64,000 nt of DNA from Podaxis mareebaensis (Eukaryota; Basidiomycota; Agaricomycetes; Agaricales; Agaricaceae). The position numbers and the translations under genes were made by a program. Positions within the stretch are counted from its first letter, which is position 1. Each line of letters starts with the position of its first letter. Positions 13,415 through 25,255 of the stretch are shown here, piece by piece. The stretch is taken from NCBI GenBank assembly GCA_018524725.1, contig JAEUWP010000139.1, positions 186,001 through 250,000 on the forward strand. Reading direction: 5' to 3'. Below the pieces are notes generated by a model that was not told the origin of the DNA, did no database searches, and was given only the letters and a program-made list of their open reading frames with translations.

Positions 13415-16400
13415 ATAAATGGCCTCGGCCCTAGAATTCAGTCGTTTCGAGTGTGGTGGTCCAGAGTCTGAGCTCGGACCTATGTATTAATTTACGAAAC
13501 ACATTATGAGGCTCACACCTCTCCTAAGTGCGCGTCCAAGCCGGGGATTTGATCATTTTCCAAGCACAAGGTGATCAAGGAGGGACAGAACGATTGGCAG
13601 CCTCCGCCTGTCCATCAAGCCCACCTACCTCCCAAGGCAGAGCAATCATGTTTTGGTACCAGATACCTTTGGGATAATCCGGCCAATATCTAGGCTTACA
13701 CAAAGCCGACACTCATAAATGGACGGGTAGACTTGGTGACCAGTCGGCACAATAATGAGGCTCCTGAAGATCAAACATACATAGGTGATGGCGTGTGGAA
13801 AACGCTGCCGAAGCGTGCGCCACAGATGAAACAGTACTGGAGGCGCAGAGTGATAAATGAAGCTCCTTAAACATGTCAAGGGACAAACTCGTACTCGATG
13901 GTGAGATGAGATGCCACATACACACCCCAGATTCTTGGCTTGAATGCCGTTTTTTGACAACTTGGACGAGTCCTGGGAAGTTTCTTGGAGTCAAACCAGT
14001 TTGCGTCTAGCTTGGATCCTTGCTAAGATCTTTAATCGACTTCCGGCCTCCGACGTATGTCATTCTCGGTAATAAGGAATAGTGGAGAAATATTATGTCG
14101 ATCAAAACCCCAGAAATGCCCAGTCGAAGTCGGCATTAACAAACTTCTATCAGTGCCGTTGATGGTCATAATGACAAAAAAGCGCAAAAATGATTGCGCA
14201 GTCAGAGAATGCGAGCGCGAGCGCTGTGTCTCAACGCTCACAATGACATGCAGCAATTAATTTTCTAGGCAACATTGTTGGTTCCTCCGATAGCCGGTTT
14301 GCCAATTCACAACACGACGCCTCAGCCATGTTTGCGTCAAGCGATGTCAAGAACTATTACAACTCATGGCAGCATGAGACTGAATCACCGCGTGCTGGCA
14401 ACTTGTTGCGAGCCAAGAATAGCTCTGCAATATAGGCAACTGACCGATCGGACCAGGACATCCATATGCTAGATTGAGTCGAGTTACCAGTAATGTCTAT
14501 AACGTTAGGACCTGAGTTACTATCTCTTCCATACTCTGATCATGTTTATGGGCAATGACGACTCGGACGACCGATAACCTCTCTCCTGTCCTAGCCGCTT
14601 CGACATTCACCTGGCAACAGCATCAATCGATTGGACCCAACTCTGATCATGGCACTTACAGTCAAGTTTCAGAGTCATGGAAGAAAGGAATTGGGCTTGG
14701 AAGTCCCACATCTATAGAACTTCTGGCTATTATTACCTCGGAAGCAAAGCCGCTGATCTGGGGCGTGCACAAAGTATACCATATGAAGTGGTCACATCAA
14801 CATTTCCGTATATCGACATTGATTCTTTGCGCTTCGGGTCAGTCATTGTGGTCCCAACGACGTCGCTGCCTCAGAATCCATCATAGAAGCGGATAGCGGA
14901 TATTTTTGGCGCATTGATGGCTTATGAGTCCTATCAGCACCATCCATGTCCTGACAGTGATGATCATATATACACTGATGGTTGTCGTCAATAGTCAGGA
15001 AGTATTTGCAGGGATCGACTAAAGAGCAGAAAGCAGAACGTTTGGGCAAATTACTGCAAATGAACTATTGATCTTTTTAGCCGAGCTCTATCCCATTGAA
15101 ACCAGTCCGTAGCGATCGAGCACTCAACCTTATGGAGTCAGTCAGAACAGGCTGCCGCAACCCTATCCATCCCTTGCCTACGACTTCAATGATTGATATC
15201 TGATCCAAAACGTCAGATGACTGCGTTGGCCCGTGAGAATGAGAGGTGCCGCGGACGCCCATAAACTGACACTGTCGTGCGAGATCATCTTGCACAGGGA
15301 TGCAAGCGAATGGGTTTACGACCGACAATCCTTGAAGAAGTTGTCCCTGAATCAAGATTCTCCTACGAGGTGTTTCACTCGTTAATTTCCAGCAAAGATC
15401 TTGTATGTCAGCGTCCTCAAGCCTCAGCAGCCCACGGTTCGGAGCTAGGCATCAAGCAGTAACTTGACTACCTCACCACTCAAGATGACTTGTGAATAAT
15501 ATCCCATGGAATGCTGGCTACCTGGCGCGCCCACGGTGAAGACTTGGTAATGATAACAATAGCCTCTTGTTCGCATGATCACTCCGACTCGCAGTCAGAG
15601 AAAAATGGATGTGTAGCAAGTTTAAGTTTGCGAAGAAGTCGGAGGGAAACTCCTGAGTGAATATTTCATCCTTCTGTCAAAATTCTATCAAGTTGTAATG
15701 ATGGTAGAATGTAAACATCCCACCGAATGGCGTCGCAGCAAGTAGATTTCCCTTTGTCCCAGTGAGACATGTAATGCAAGATACAAGGAAAGATGCCATA
15801 GACTCACTCATCATGTTGAATCCATCCTCGGATGATCTGTCGAGGCAAGGACTTCCAAAAACGATCCCTTGGAGACTGCAGATTCGAGGGTGGTGCGCGA
15901 CCCCAGCCAGGTGTCCACGGGACAATCCTTTCGGATCCACCGCCCGCGCTAAGACAGGCTAAGACAGGATGTCATGGTAGATCATTTTCAGGTGATCGGC
16001 CTTGTTGACCTCGCCGATGGACACCATTATCCATTACCGCGAGGGTTCGCAGACTCGCACTGCGAAGCTCTAGATTCCCACCTAGTACGGTGATACGACG
16101 ATACAGTAATAGGCAATATGCCAACAATCGGGCCACAATTTCCACGGCCCGCTGAACCCAACTCACGACAGCATGTACCGGAAACAAAAAATGCTTAACA
16201 ATTGGCCCCGGTGCGACCTACAATCCACTAAACAAGGCTCGTAACATGACCGCACAATAAAGATAGACTCGGCTTGTGTGCCAGCAATCGTTGTCCCGAA
16301 GCTTCTAAGATCACTACCGCATCTCATGATATCCAGGTGCTTTTTGAAAGTACAAGGGTATGATGCAGTGCTCTGCATTTTGGTTTTATTTCTGGATTCA

Positions 16401-16525
16401 TGAACCCCACCACTACAGAAAACCAGCGGGCAGAGAACAAAGCGGCGAAAGAAGCCAGAATCCTAAGCTAGAACACTCAGCCAATCGCTAGTGTTCAATA
16501 TGGAAACTTCAAAACCCGTGCTCTG
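13415..16525. other. Gene-poor spacer between divergent NUD1 and VIP1 genes
   Basis: About 3.1 kb without a supportable gene. Minus-strand frames at 15077-15355, 15677-15940 and 15972-16187 contain short hydrophobic stretches but do not join into a recognisable protein. A 10-base direct repeat (GCTAAGACAG, twice) lies near 15950-15969. The outer ends should carry the two divergent promoters. Confidence 0.5.
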
Positions 16526-16533
16526 TGACGTCA
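16526..16533. promoter_or_regulatory. CRE palindrome TGACGTCA upstream of VIP1
   Basis: A perfect consensus ATF/CREB site lies 79 bases before the VIP1 start codon. Atf1-type bZIP factors bind this sequence in fungi. This is a motif match only. Confidence 0.45.
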
Positions 16534-16611
16534 TTGTGATACTGCTGATGAGGAGCGAGCTGAGACAGCTTTGCCAGTCTCCTCCTGCACTCACCTATAC
16601 TCACTTCCTTC

Positions 16612-17762
16612 ATGACGACCTACCCAGTACAAGTGGGTATCAGAGTCTAGGGCTTCCACTATAAGAGCTTACTCTCCAGACGCTAGGTTTCTGGCCTCGC
16701 GCCGTCCACCACCAAAACACAATTATATGACTTCTTCACGTATGTTCTTTCGTCACACTTCATCTTGCACTTGCCTTATCATGCAACCGACTTAGGTTCT
16801 GTGGCACGTAAGTAGCCCAACGGTGAAAATACAGATAACAATATAAACTTCTTTCAAGGATCCAATCCATCGATTATGCTGAGAATTCAGGTAACGCGAC
16901 AGTAAACTTTGACAAGGCCTCTGCAGCCAAGACCGCTCTGATGGCGCGTAATCTACTCTTCTGCATGCTACAATCCTCTCTGAATACGATATATCTATCT
17001 AGTTGAACGGAGGTGCCCTGGATGGTGCTACACTTTCAGTCACATCCGACGCTATCAAAGAGGATGAAAGGCCGCAAGCTGCTGCAGAGGCTGCAGGCGG
17101 TGGAATTGATCAATCCGACAAGCCCCGTGCAGCCAGTGAGTCAATTGGCATTTCTGCTGTAAATGAATACCGATACATTATATATGTAGTTGCTGCGGAG
17201 TACCTTGCGAAAGGCTACACGCTCTCCGATAAAGTCCTCGAGCGTGCCATTGAAATTGATCGTATGTGAATTCCTATTTAGTTGGGGACTTTATTTTTCA
17301 CTTGTATCCCAGGTAAACAAGGGATCTCAAAGAACTTCTTGCAATACATCCGCCAGCTTGATGAAAGCTTAGGCCAGCGTGCCTTTGGTCCAGATCATAA
17401 AGTCTCAACTGCTGTTCAAGCCAAGGTTGATGAGCAGATCAAACAGGCCAAAGCCCTCGATGAACAAAGGGGGTTCACCAAGATTGCACACGATGTGAGT
17501 GTGTGATAATGCCGTCCTGCCAGATACCTCTTGATTCTGAAGCCACTTGCACTAGTATTACGAAAGGGCTATCGCCTCTCCACTTGGCCAGAGGGTGTTA
17601 GCTTTCTATACTGAAACATCCAAACAAGTTCATGACATTCATGAAGAAGCCCGCCGTATTGCGCAAGAAGAGAAGAGGAAATCGATGGCGTCGCCAACTA
17701 CCGCGGAGGGGTCTGGGTCCGCCCCGAACGCTACGTCGGAAAAAGCACCTACCGTGGTTTGA
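16612..17762 (+). CDS. Vip1-like RRM protein
   Basis: Similar to fission yeast Vip1, a small RNA-recognition-motif protein of poorly defined role. Exons: 16612-16632, 16687-16739, 16796-16807, 16859-16943, 17003-17135, 17190-17261, 17313-17494 and 17556-17762, giving 254 residues. The N-terminal RRM (VSGLAPSTTKTQLYDFF, then FCG, then a basic strand ending in LNGGALDGATLSVTSD) is followed by an Ala-rich linker and a conserved helical tail (EYLAKGYTLSD, KQGISKNFLQYIRQLD, SPLGQRVLAFYTETSKQV). Exon 3 is only 12 bases. The intron after 16943 appears to start with GC; a GT donor five bases downstream could be used only with a different acceptor, and would lose part of the conserved LNGG motif. The ATG at 16612 gives the usual short N-terminus. 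Confidence 0.88.
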
Positions 17763-18671
17763 CCGTATCCTTGTTATGAGCGTCCACCCGTGAACATCTT
17801 AGCGATATCTTTTCCCCTGATACTAGGATATTGTGATGCCTGACATTGTTGACAAGAAGTTCGGCTGTGTTAATTGATCCAATATACTGCAGAGATGCAC
17901 CCACTTGTTACATGCCACATTAAGCGTGCCGTGTGTATCGATCGCTGACAGATCTAGGGATTCGACGCTTTGACGAGCACTAATGGCCCGTCCGGTAGGT
18001 CCCAAGCAGGGTTCATTTTACGTGTGAGGTGTCTTCAATTATCAGATTTTCGAATTCTCTACCCAGTAAGGACGTTTCTATACGTACGGGGAACAGATAA
18101 CTTCGAGAGTACTTTAATGTCGCTCACGCTGCAAGGGTGGGTCAGGGCGACATCGACATCAACAATGATTCAGTTTGGGGACGAGAGATGCCACGGGAAC
18201 CTGTGGTTTGCCTTAAAAAGACGGTACATGCCACCCAAACGCGATTATGAGTATCTACCAGGACGTAGTAGCAAGGGCTAAGCAGCACATTCCGCAGGAT
18301 TCTAGACCCCAAGTCAAACCCTGAGAGCGCGAGGATATCAACGGGTGAGGGCGAAACGTGTAGCCCGGCTACTAAGCAACGCATGCATTTCAGGACCCGT
18401 CTATGAACGCAGATGTCGATAGGGTCCCCAAACCTCACCGGGCCCACGGTTGCTTGTTCCTGCTGTGCGCAAACGTGTTGTTGAGCCGTCAGGCGAACAT
18501 TTATCCCTGGTCAAAATCGGCCGTTTGATAGACAACATTTCGAATCGGCCGACTCTGGTTCCGACATGATCATTGGTTCTGAAGCCTGACCCCATTTAGC
18601 ATGAAATAGGGCTTCTTATCACTTACGCTTAAATCCGTAGGGAGTATCAGAGCACAAGTCCTGAGTTCTCC
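17763..18671. other. Intergenic, no supported gene
   Basis: Nine hundred bases between VIP1 and the methyltransferase, both on the plus strand. It should contain the VIP1 terminator and the methyltransferase promoter. Small frames on either strand have no recognisable motif. Confidence 0.5.
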
Positions 18672-19673
18672 ATGCCCCCTACGATGACGGACACCCGAGC
18701 CCTCAGCAGGACGGTGACTTCATCTGGGTCGGATTGGAATGCAGACCAATACAACAAGACAGCTTCGTTCGTCTATTCGAACGCATTCGTTGCGCCTATC
18801 CTTGAACTATTAGATCCCCGCCCTGGCGAGCGTATATTGGACCTGGGTTGTGGAAGCGGAGAGGTCACCGTTGAGATATCCCGAGTCGTCGAGCAGAAGA
18901 AGGGCGGGGTAATAGTCGGGGTGGATTTCAGCGAGAGTATGGTAAGCGAAAGGTCATTTTCTTGTCTATGGCATCCTAACACGGTTGGGTAGATCAATAA
19001 AGCGCGTTTGAATGGGTTGAAACATGCCTTTATATCGGATGTTCAGGACCTCGACATACCGGATGAGCTTCCAGAAGCCCAAGAGCGATTCGATGCCGTT
19101 TTCAGCAATTCTACTTTGCATTGGTGTAAGAGGGACCCAGAGGGTGTCTTGAGGGGTGTGAGGAGAGTGCTACGACCGGGGGGTCGCTTCGTAGCGGAAA
19201 TGGGGGGATTCATGAATTGTATAGGTAGGAGCTGGCCCTTTGGCAGCGCGTCCGATATGTTAAATTTGAGTCTTAGGCGTCAGGGCCGCGATACATCGGG
19301 TTATGAGGATGAAGGGATATGACCCGGAGGCCTGTGATCCTTGGTACTTCCCCTCCATGGAAGACTACGTCAAGGTATTCAAGTTTAGCGTGCAGGTATG
19401 ATTTACTCTGACAGTTCCATCCAGCTGTTGGTTTCATCTGGCTTTGAACCGACGCATATGTCACTCACGCCTCGAATAACACCGCTCGCATCCGGTCTGT
19501 ACGATTGGCTAAACCTATTCGTCCGTCATTCCTTCTTGAAATATCTGTCGGACGTTGAGGCAAAGGAGATCATGGAAGAAGTTGTTGAGCAGTGCCGCGT
19601 TGACTGCCAGGATGGAAGTGGGAAGTGGGCAATGGTCTACATGCGCTTGCGATTCTCCGCAGTAATGCACTGA
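18672..19673 (+). CDS. Class I SAM-dependent methyltransferase
   Basis: Exons 18672-18941, 18993-19224, 19277-19374 and 19425-19673 give 282 residues. Motif I, ILDLGCGSGEVT (about residues 55-66), and the following acidic strand, GVDFSESM, form the SAM pocket. Later elements FDAVFSNSTLHW and LRPGGRFVAEMGG match motifs II-III of the methyltransferase-11/25 families. The C-terminal part (GYDPEACDPWYFPSMEDY) resembles fungal proteins annotated as trans-aconitate-methyltransferase-like. The substrate is unknown; a small-molecule carboxylate is a family-level guess. It lies 204 bases upstream of the YEA4-like transporter on the same strand, with no evidence of a functional link. Confidence 0.82.
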
Positions 19674-19761
19674 CCCGTTACTTATTCTGTATCAGTATGT
19701 ATGTCCACGGACATTAACCTGGTGTAATATATAAACTCGGACTTTAACGCTTCCTCCTTCT

Positions 19762-19773
19762 CGTCACGTGACG
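19762..19773. promoter_or_regulatory. Palindromic E-box CGTCACGTGACG upstream of the YEA4-like gene
   Basis: A perfect 12-base palindrome centred on CACGTG lies 105 bases before the transporter ATG, in a 204-base intergenic space. It shares the ten-base core GTCACGTGAC with the site upstream of NUD1. Confidence 0.45.
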
Positions 19774-19877
19774 CGGCCCCCATTGCCTTCTCACTCTCAT
19801 GATCGCATCGAAGTAGCAACCCTCGGAAAGGTCTCACAGTTCTTGTGCGCTACCTTTCGTTTCTCTGCACTCGAGCC

Positions 19878-21392
19878 ATGCCTAGACGCAGAAACGCCGC
19901 AAATAACATTGAGGCTGTTGCGGATGGGAGCCAAGAAACCAATGGGACTTCGACTTCATCTGTCGATGCAAGGTCAACGAAGTCGTTAGATATGTCTGTC
20001 GTGGCACCAGCCTTGTTAGACCTATACTGGGTGAGCAACTCTCCTCCCATGATACTCTATTGTGTGATCTCAATTTTCATGTCAGGTTCTTGGACTGGTA
20101 TTTGGTGGCTGCTGCACGTATGTCAATTCTCGATCTTGGTGTCCGACCATCTTATGAAGCTATAACCTCATCAGGAACGTCTGGTCTTATGAGGAGCTAC
20201 TGATGATTAATCCCCGTATTGGTGCCTGCCCCGCAATTTCATCTCTTGACAAAACGCTAACTCCCATCTCACTGATTCCTATTTCAGGCTCTGCCCTCAC
20301 TTTTTCCCAAATGCTGTTCATCACGTTACATTCGCTCCCTTCGTTCCTTTCTTTCTCGAAGGCCCATCCTTTACCTCGGCTGAAACCCCGCCAGGTTCCG
20401 CTTGATCAGTGGGGGCTTCAGGTACTTGCACTAATAGCTGGTTCTCTGCTGAATAATTGGGCCTTTGCGTACAAGGTCCCCTTGACAGTCCAGATAGTCT
20501 TTCGCTCTGGCAGTGGGTCCCCTTCTTCAATTCTATCTTCTTAGAGCCAAATCTTCTTTCCCAGGCTTAGCTGTTTCTATGCTCTTCGGATACTTATTCC
20601 TCAAGAGGAAATATGCGTTGCGCCAAATCGTAAGGTTACACACTAATCTTGATCTGGAGTGACCTTTTATTCATACCGGAAACCCCTAGCTATCGATTGC
20701 TGTCGTGACCATTGGTGTTATTCTTGCAACATTGTCGAGGCCATCTTCGGTCTCCAAAGGCGCCAAGATTTCATCCCCCCGAACTCCCGAAGAACTAAGG
20801 ACTTATGCCATTGGCATACTGATGCTTGTTGTATCCCTGTTTTGCACTGGGCTTCTTGGCCTCCTTCAAGAGAAAACATACCGCAAGTACGGTCCATGTT
20901 GGAAAGAAGGAGTATTTTATACTGTGAGTGTTTCCCAATACCCGTATGTGTCAAGTCGTCAAATTCACTCGATCATAATGGTATATAGCACGCGCTATCG
21001 TTGCCAGTTTTTATGTTCCTAGGCTCAGATATTACGCAAGGAGTGAAAAGCCTTTCTAATACCTCTTCATGGAGCTCGGCACTGATTTCACATATCATAC
21101 TTGCTGGAAACTTGGTCTCCCAATTAATCTGCGTATCCGGGGTGAATCGTCTGTCCTCGGTAAATATATTTGCCCCTCATTTGTCCGTCGAACAAACACT
21201 GATTCGTCATTACAGCAAGTATCCTCGGTGTCTACGCATATCGTATTGACAGCTCGCAAAGCTATTAGCCTGTGTTTTAGTGTCTGGTGGTTCGGCAATG
21301 GCTGGAATGCCAAGCTTGCCCTGGGCGCTGCGATGGTGTTTACTGGTAGCATACTATATACTACGGGTACTACGAAGGAAAAACGACAGTAA
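19878..21392 (+). CDS. UDP-N-acetylglucosamine-type nucleotide-sugar transporter
   Basis: Golgi/ER membrane carrier of the UAA family (yeast YEA4, human SLC35B4), which brings UDP-sugars into the lumen for chitin and glycan synthesis. Exons: 19878-20030, 20086-20117, 20175-20221, 20288-20512, 20565-20629, 20690-20923, 20989-21159 and 21216-21392, giving 367 residues. About ten membrane helices follow a polar N-terminus. Family signatures visible are NVWSYEELL, NNWAFAYKVPLTVQIVFRSG joined to SLAVSMLFGY, the EKTYRKYG loop, and a late WWFGNGWN. The junction giving FRSGSL uses a GT donor and matches the SLC35B4 pattern I know for this helix. The C-terminus (TTKEKRQ) carries a lysine-rich tail compatible with ER/Golgi retention. 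Exact sugar preference is inferred from the family. Confidence 0.87.
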
Positions 21393-24170
21393 TGCTATCC
21401 GTGACGTCCACAACACCCAAATTCTGAATCTACCTCGGCTTTTTGCCAGTATCCTGAGATGTGTCTTGGGCTTAGGATTAGACTTGTGTTGGACTCGTGA
21501 AGTTTCGAGGTCTCGGTGTCTGAGGTGTATTTCGCGATTCCTCAAAGACGGCATACGCTGCTTTTGCAACGCGTAGTTGAATGGTGTTGGCTGATGTGGC
21601 ATGGTCTCTATGGCGGCCTTCACTAGCGTGCTGCAAGGTCAATCAGTATGCGTTCCTCTTAACAGCCAGAGAGAAAACATATATTGCAGTCTTACCAAAG
21701 AGCATTTCTCATTGAGTGTTCCCAGCCAACAGAGTTTTTCTTTTTTATTCAACAATTTATTACGTGGGGCCTGATAGCAGTCCGCGCCTAACTACTCATA
21801 CACGCAGTCAGGAACACATAAAGAGTCAACAGAGTATCCGCAGGGGTTTAGAGTTTAGACGTCAATTCATGTCAGTACAGAATACAAACAAGTTGTTGGG
21901 TTAAGTGTAGACACGACTGATGAAGGCCCCGGAGGGATCTCATACGATGGCGGTTCTATGGGGAATAAGAGCAACACCACGCAGTACCATTGCTTGCGAG
22001 TTGTCCACATCACCGAAGCAATATGATGAGAGCATGGACCTCCTAGGTTACAGAAGCACATGCATAGACCTACCTCAGACAGATATACCTCAATAAGTGT
22101 CCGTCAGGAAATCAAGCCAACAGGCCTAGGGGCCGTGTCCGCTATGACACGATCATCATTCCAGAGGAAGCTTTGAGTCTGACGTCACAATCCGGAACAT
22201 CGAGTGCATAAACCTAATCCAGGGAAGGTCCTTGGGGTAAAGGGCACTCCGCTCGACAGGGAACCAAGGTCAGAGTCGCAACACTAGAAGCCGTGTTGAA
22301 AGGCATGTAATATGGTATTCCCTATAGATAAGTACCCGTGAATATATCAGTTAACGACGCACGAAAGATATTCGCCAACAACGTCCCTCCGATAAGGATC
22401 AAACCAACACACCTCTTTGATATGTCCATATTGATATCTCCCCTTGACTATTGAGAGCACCATCGCGCAGCTGCTAGTTGGTCAAAGGAAAAGGAGTGGG
22501 AAGGCTTTGTATTGGAACCAGGATACGAAGATTGTGATATTTTCCATCATATCGCCCTTCACCAGGCGGTGATATATGGTGCCTAGGTACGTCGTTGACC
22601 CTCCGTGGTTGATTGTATGAGATTTCGATTTATTCAACTCTGAACTATCCGCCCACCAAGTAACGACTTCTTACAGCAAGTCGGCAATCCACAGCCATTC
22701 TAGTGGTTATTCGAGGGATGGATACATATTTGTGTCTGTATTTTTTCGGGTTGCGAGAGTCCATTCAGGGACAGGACGTCAGTCATCAACCGGGCCCATG
22801 TGTGTGGTACTGGGCGAGTCGTTAATGGACGGTGAGCATAGAGAAGGTGGGGCATGCTGGTACTCATTGCTCTTGAAATGACGTCCAGCTCGCAGAGGAA
22901 GTCCTGCAGCGTCACGGACATGTTGGGCGCAAAGTGCTGTAGTACCCCAGAAGGCCTCGCTATCCGGCCAGGGAGAAAACCACCCGGTCTCCATGCCCAT
23001 AAAGCGCCAAAAAGATATCTGCCACCGGGAGTAGTTAGAAACCCAATGCGGTTAGCTGGCCTTGACTAGTGTCCCGGTATGTCTGAGCGTTGTCGAAGAG
23101 AGTTGATGATTGTGCATCGGGCAGCACAACATCGCGTCGTGTTCCCGCTGGGGCAAACTGACAAAGTTTATGTGGTTCGTGCGCATTCTACGTTGACTCT
23201 TCACGGCAGCAGTCCGCAACGATTTCCCGAGTAGATCTTCCTGGGGCCCATGACGACCACATAGAGCCTCGCTGCGCTGATGATTCAATCCAGCGTGGAA
23301 CCCCATGATTAATTATTACGGAGAGAGGCCTTCCCAAATGGAGAGAATTTCGATTGTGCTGGTCGCCGCTGGATTTTCCACGTATTCCAGGAATACCTTT
23401 TGTTGATATACGTTCGAGCCTGCGACAGTCGAAGGTATGAGTTCAGCAAGGGCTCTGTCAGAGGCCTTGAAAAATATGTTGGGCGGTAGCAAGCTTTATT
23501 CAGGTGGCGCGCCATGGCATATTTGAGCCTTTAAATAACATCGGCAACTAGAGGCGTGCTCCAGGGCAGAAGTATCTAAGTGGATCGGTATCCTGAGGAT
23601 TTTAGATGCAAGAGTAGATTCTGTTATGGTCGCATGGCAAGATGGTGGTTTAAACTGAGGAGATCATTCCGTAGCTTCTCGCAGTCCTTAAAAGTCAAGA
23701 GAAAGGAGAAGGTGAGAAGAGCGAGAAAGACTCGACTAGCTTCGTAGATAAAGATAAGTTCAAGGAGCACAGTTAGATTTATATTTAGACCACTACCCTC
23801 TGCTCGTTACCTTGAATGATCGCCGTCGGGGTTTAACGCCGGCGTTGATCTTCCTGGTCTTCTCGATCTCCAAGTCCAAGGGTTTCGGTGAGGCGCCGGC
23901 GGCAACTGGAGTGGAGCTTAAGCGCCTGGGGAATTGGCCGGAAAGAGGCAGCTCGGGGATTCAGAGGAATGTACGAGAAGTCCGAATGGTTGCTCGTTCG
24001 GAGTCACACCGTCAGAGCGTTCTGATGAAGTCCGAACTGGACATCCTTCCAAGCTGTCCGCCAGCCCTCCCAACCAAAAACAGGCAAGCGCGCACCACTC
24101 TGGATCACACCTTCGTTGGCAATCTCTCACAGGCCCCCTCACAACAGCCCTACCCATAACCACATCGTCC
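21393..24170. other. Gene-poor region with fragmentary reading frames
   Basis: About 2.8 kb between the transporter and the DUF202 gene. It contains a consensus TGACGTCA at 22180-22187, far from any start, and a purine-rich stretch at about 23690-23760. Minus-strand frames at about 22700-23310 look protein-like but are interrupted and are listed separately. The 3' end should contain the DUF202 promoter. Confidence 0.5.
22700..23310 (-). pseudogene. Possible decayed gene fragment
   Basis: Several overlapping minus-strand frames have protein-like composition but change frame and meet stops: a stretch containing SSTLFDNAQTYRDTSQGQL ends in a stop near 23035, a neighbouring frame reads ADIFLALYGHGDRVVF, and a third continues as GRYLFGALWAW, then SVTLQDFLCELDVISRA. 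I cannot join them with normal splice sites into one product and do not recognise the family. It may be a relic, an exon cluster I failed to resolve, or chance. Confidence 0.2.
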
Positions 24171-24960
24171 ATGACAATTCCCAGAGACGGATCTACTCTC
24201 GGACTTGGCCTTGAATTCCCCATTTCAAACAACGAGACGGCATCCCTACTTCCAAGTGACCAAGAGACTACTCGCTATGGTTCCAGCGTTTCCAACGAAC
24301 CAGGCACCAAGTGTCGTGTGCGGACGACCAGAAGGGATATCTCCCAGTCAGAGGAAGAAAGGACATCATCGAAGTCGATGCAGGAGCTGTCAAGTTCACT
24401 GTCTGCACTACATTCGTTCACAAAGTCCCCTGTGAATCGGATCTGGCGAAATCTCACTGGAGGATGGTGCGACGAGGTTTCGTTGAGATTACAGAATTCC
24501 GGGAGCGTGGCGAGGGACCACCTCGCTCTGGAGAGGACGTTTTTGGCGTACATGCGGACGAGCCTCGCTATTGCTTCAGCTGGTATTGGTGAGTGTCCAG
24601 ATGCGCCCGCACCTGGTGATTCGTTGACACTCTGCTCCCTTAGCTCTTGTACAGCTATTCAATACATCGACCAAGGCAGACGCGGAGAAGCTCGAGAGGT
24701 ATGCTCGTCCTCTCGGAGCCTCTGTGATTGCAATGGGTCTCATTGTTCTTTCTGTCGGTGTGTAGGACAAATAATAACGAGGGAAGGGTTGTTACTGATC
24801 ATATTCCAAAGGACTTGCTCGTTATTTCACAGTACAGTCTGCTCTGGTCAAGGGAGTATTCCCGGTTGCGAGGCTCAGTGCTATATTCCTGGCAGTTGCT
24901 CTGACAGCTCTCGTAACCGTGGTCTTCTCGATACTTGTCACTGGCAGATTGCGATTTTGA
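24171..24960 (+). CDS. DUF202 domain membrane protein
   Basis: Exons 24171-24588, 24644-24757 and 24812-24960 give 226 residues. The first 110 residues are Ser/Thr-rich and soluble. They are followed by the DUF202 signature (VARDHLALERTFLAYMRTSL, about residues 112-132) and three hydrophobic helices, ending just after the last helix with GRLRF. DUF202 occurs in small fungal and bacterial membrane proteins and in the Vtc1-type subunits of vacuolar polyphosphate polymerase. This protein lacks SPX and polymerase domains, so its role is unknown. The ATG at 24171 is the first in frame after the upstream open stretch and fits the promoter position. Both introns are GT-AG and restore membrane helices. 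Confidence 0.8.
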
Positions 24961-25255
24961 TGCATTTCTGATGACTTGAGGGCCTCCTACATCTTTCTTC
25001 AAATTTCTTTCAAATTTCTTATTGAGTTACTTGTCAATTCACTGTATATTAGTACCCATCTGCAATGACGACTCTGGTTGCTGAACCAATATGACATAAG
25101 CGATCGTCGACTGGTCAACTTGGTCTGCGCCTTTGTGATCCGTTCGTCAACCATCCTGGGAGTCGTGGCTATGTCGTCTCCCTGTCAACATTCGGGTATG
25201 GTACTGGCAACACAAAGCACCACATTGCGCACTCAATACCCAGTGCTTGAAGAGA

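Noticed and set aside
24986..25020. Short direct repeats (TTTCTTCAAA type) after the DUF202 stop
   Set aside because: Simple A/T-rich repetition in a 3' untranslated region; no sign of function.
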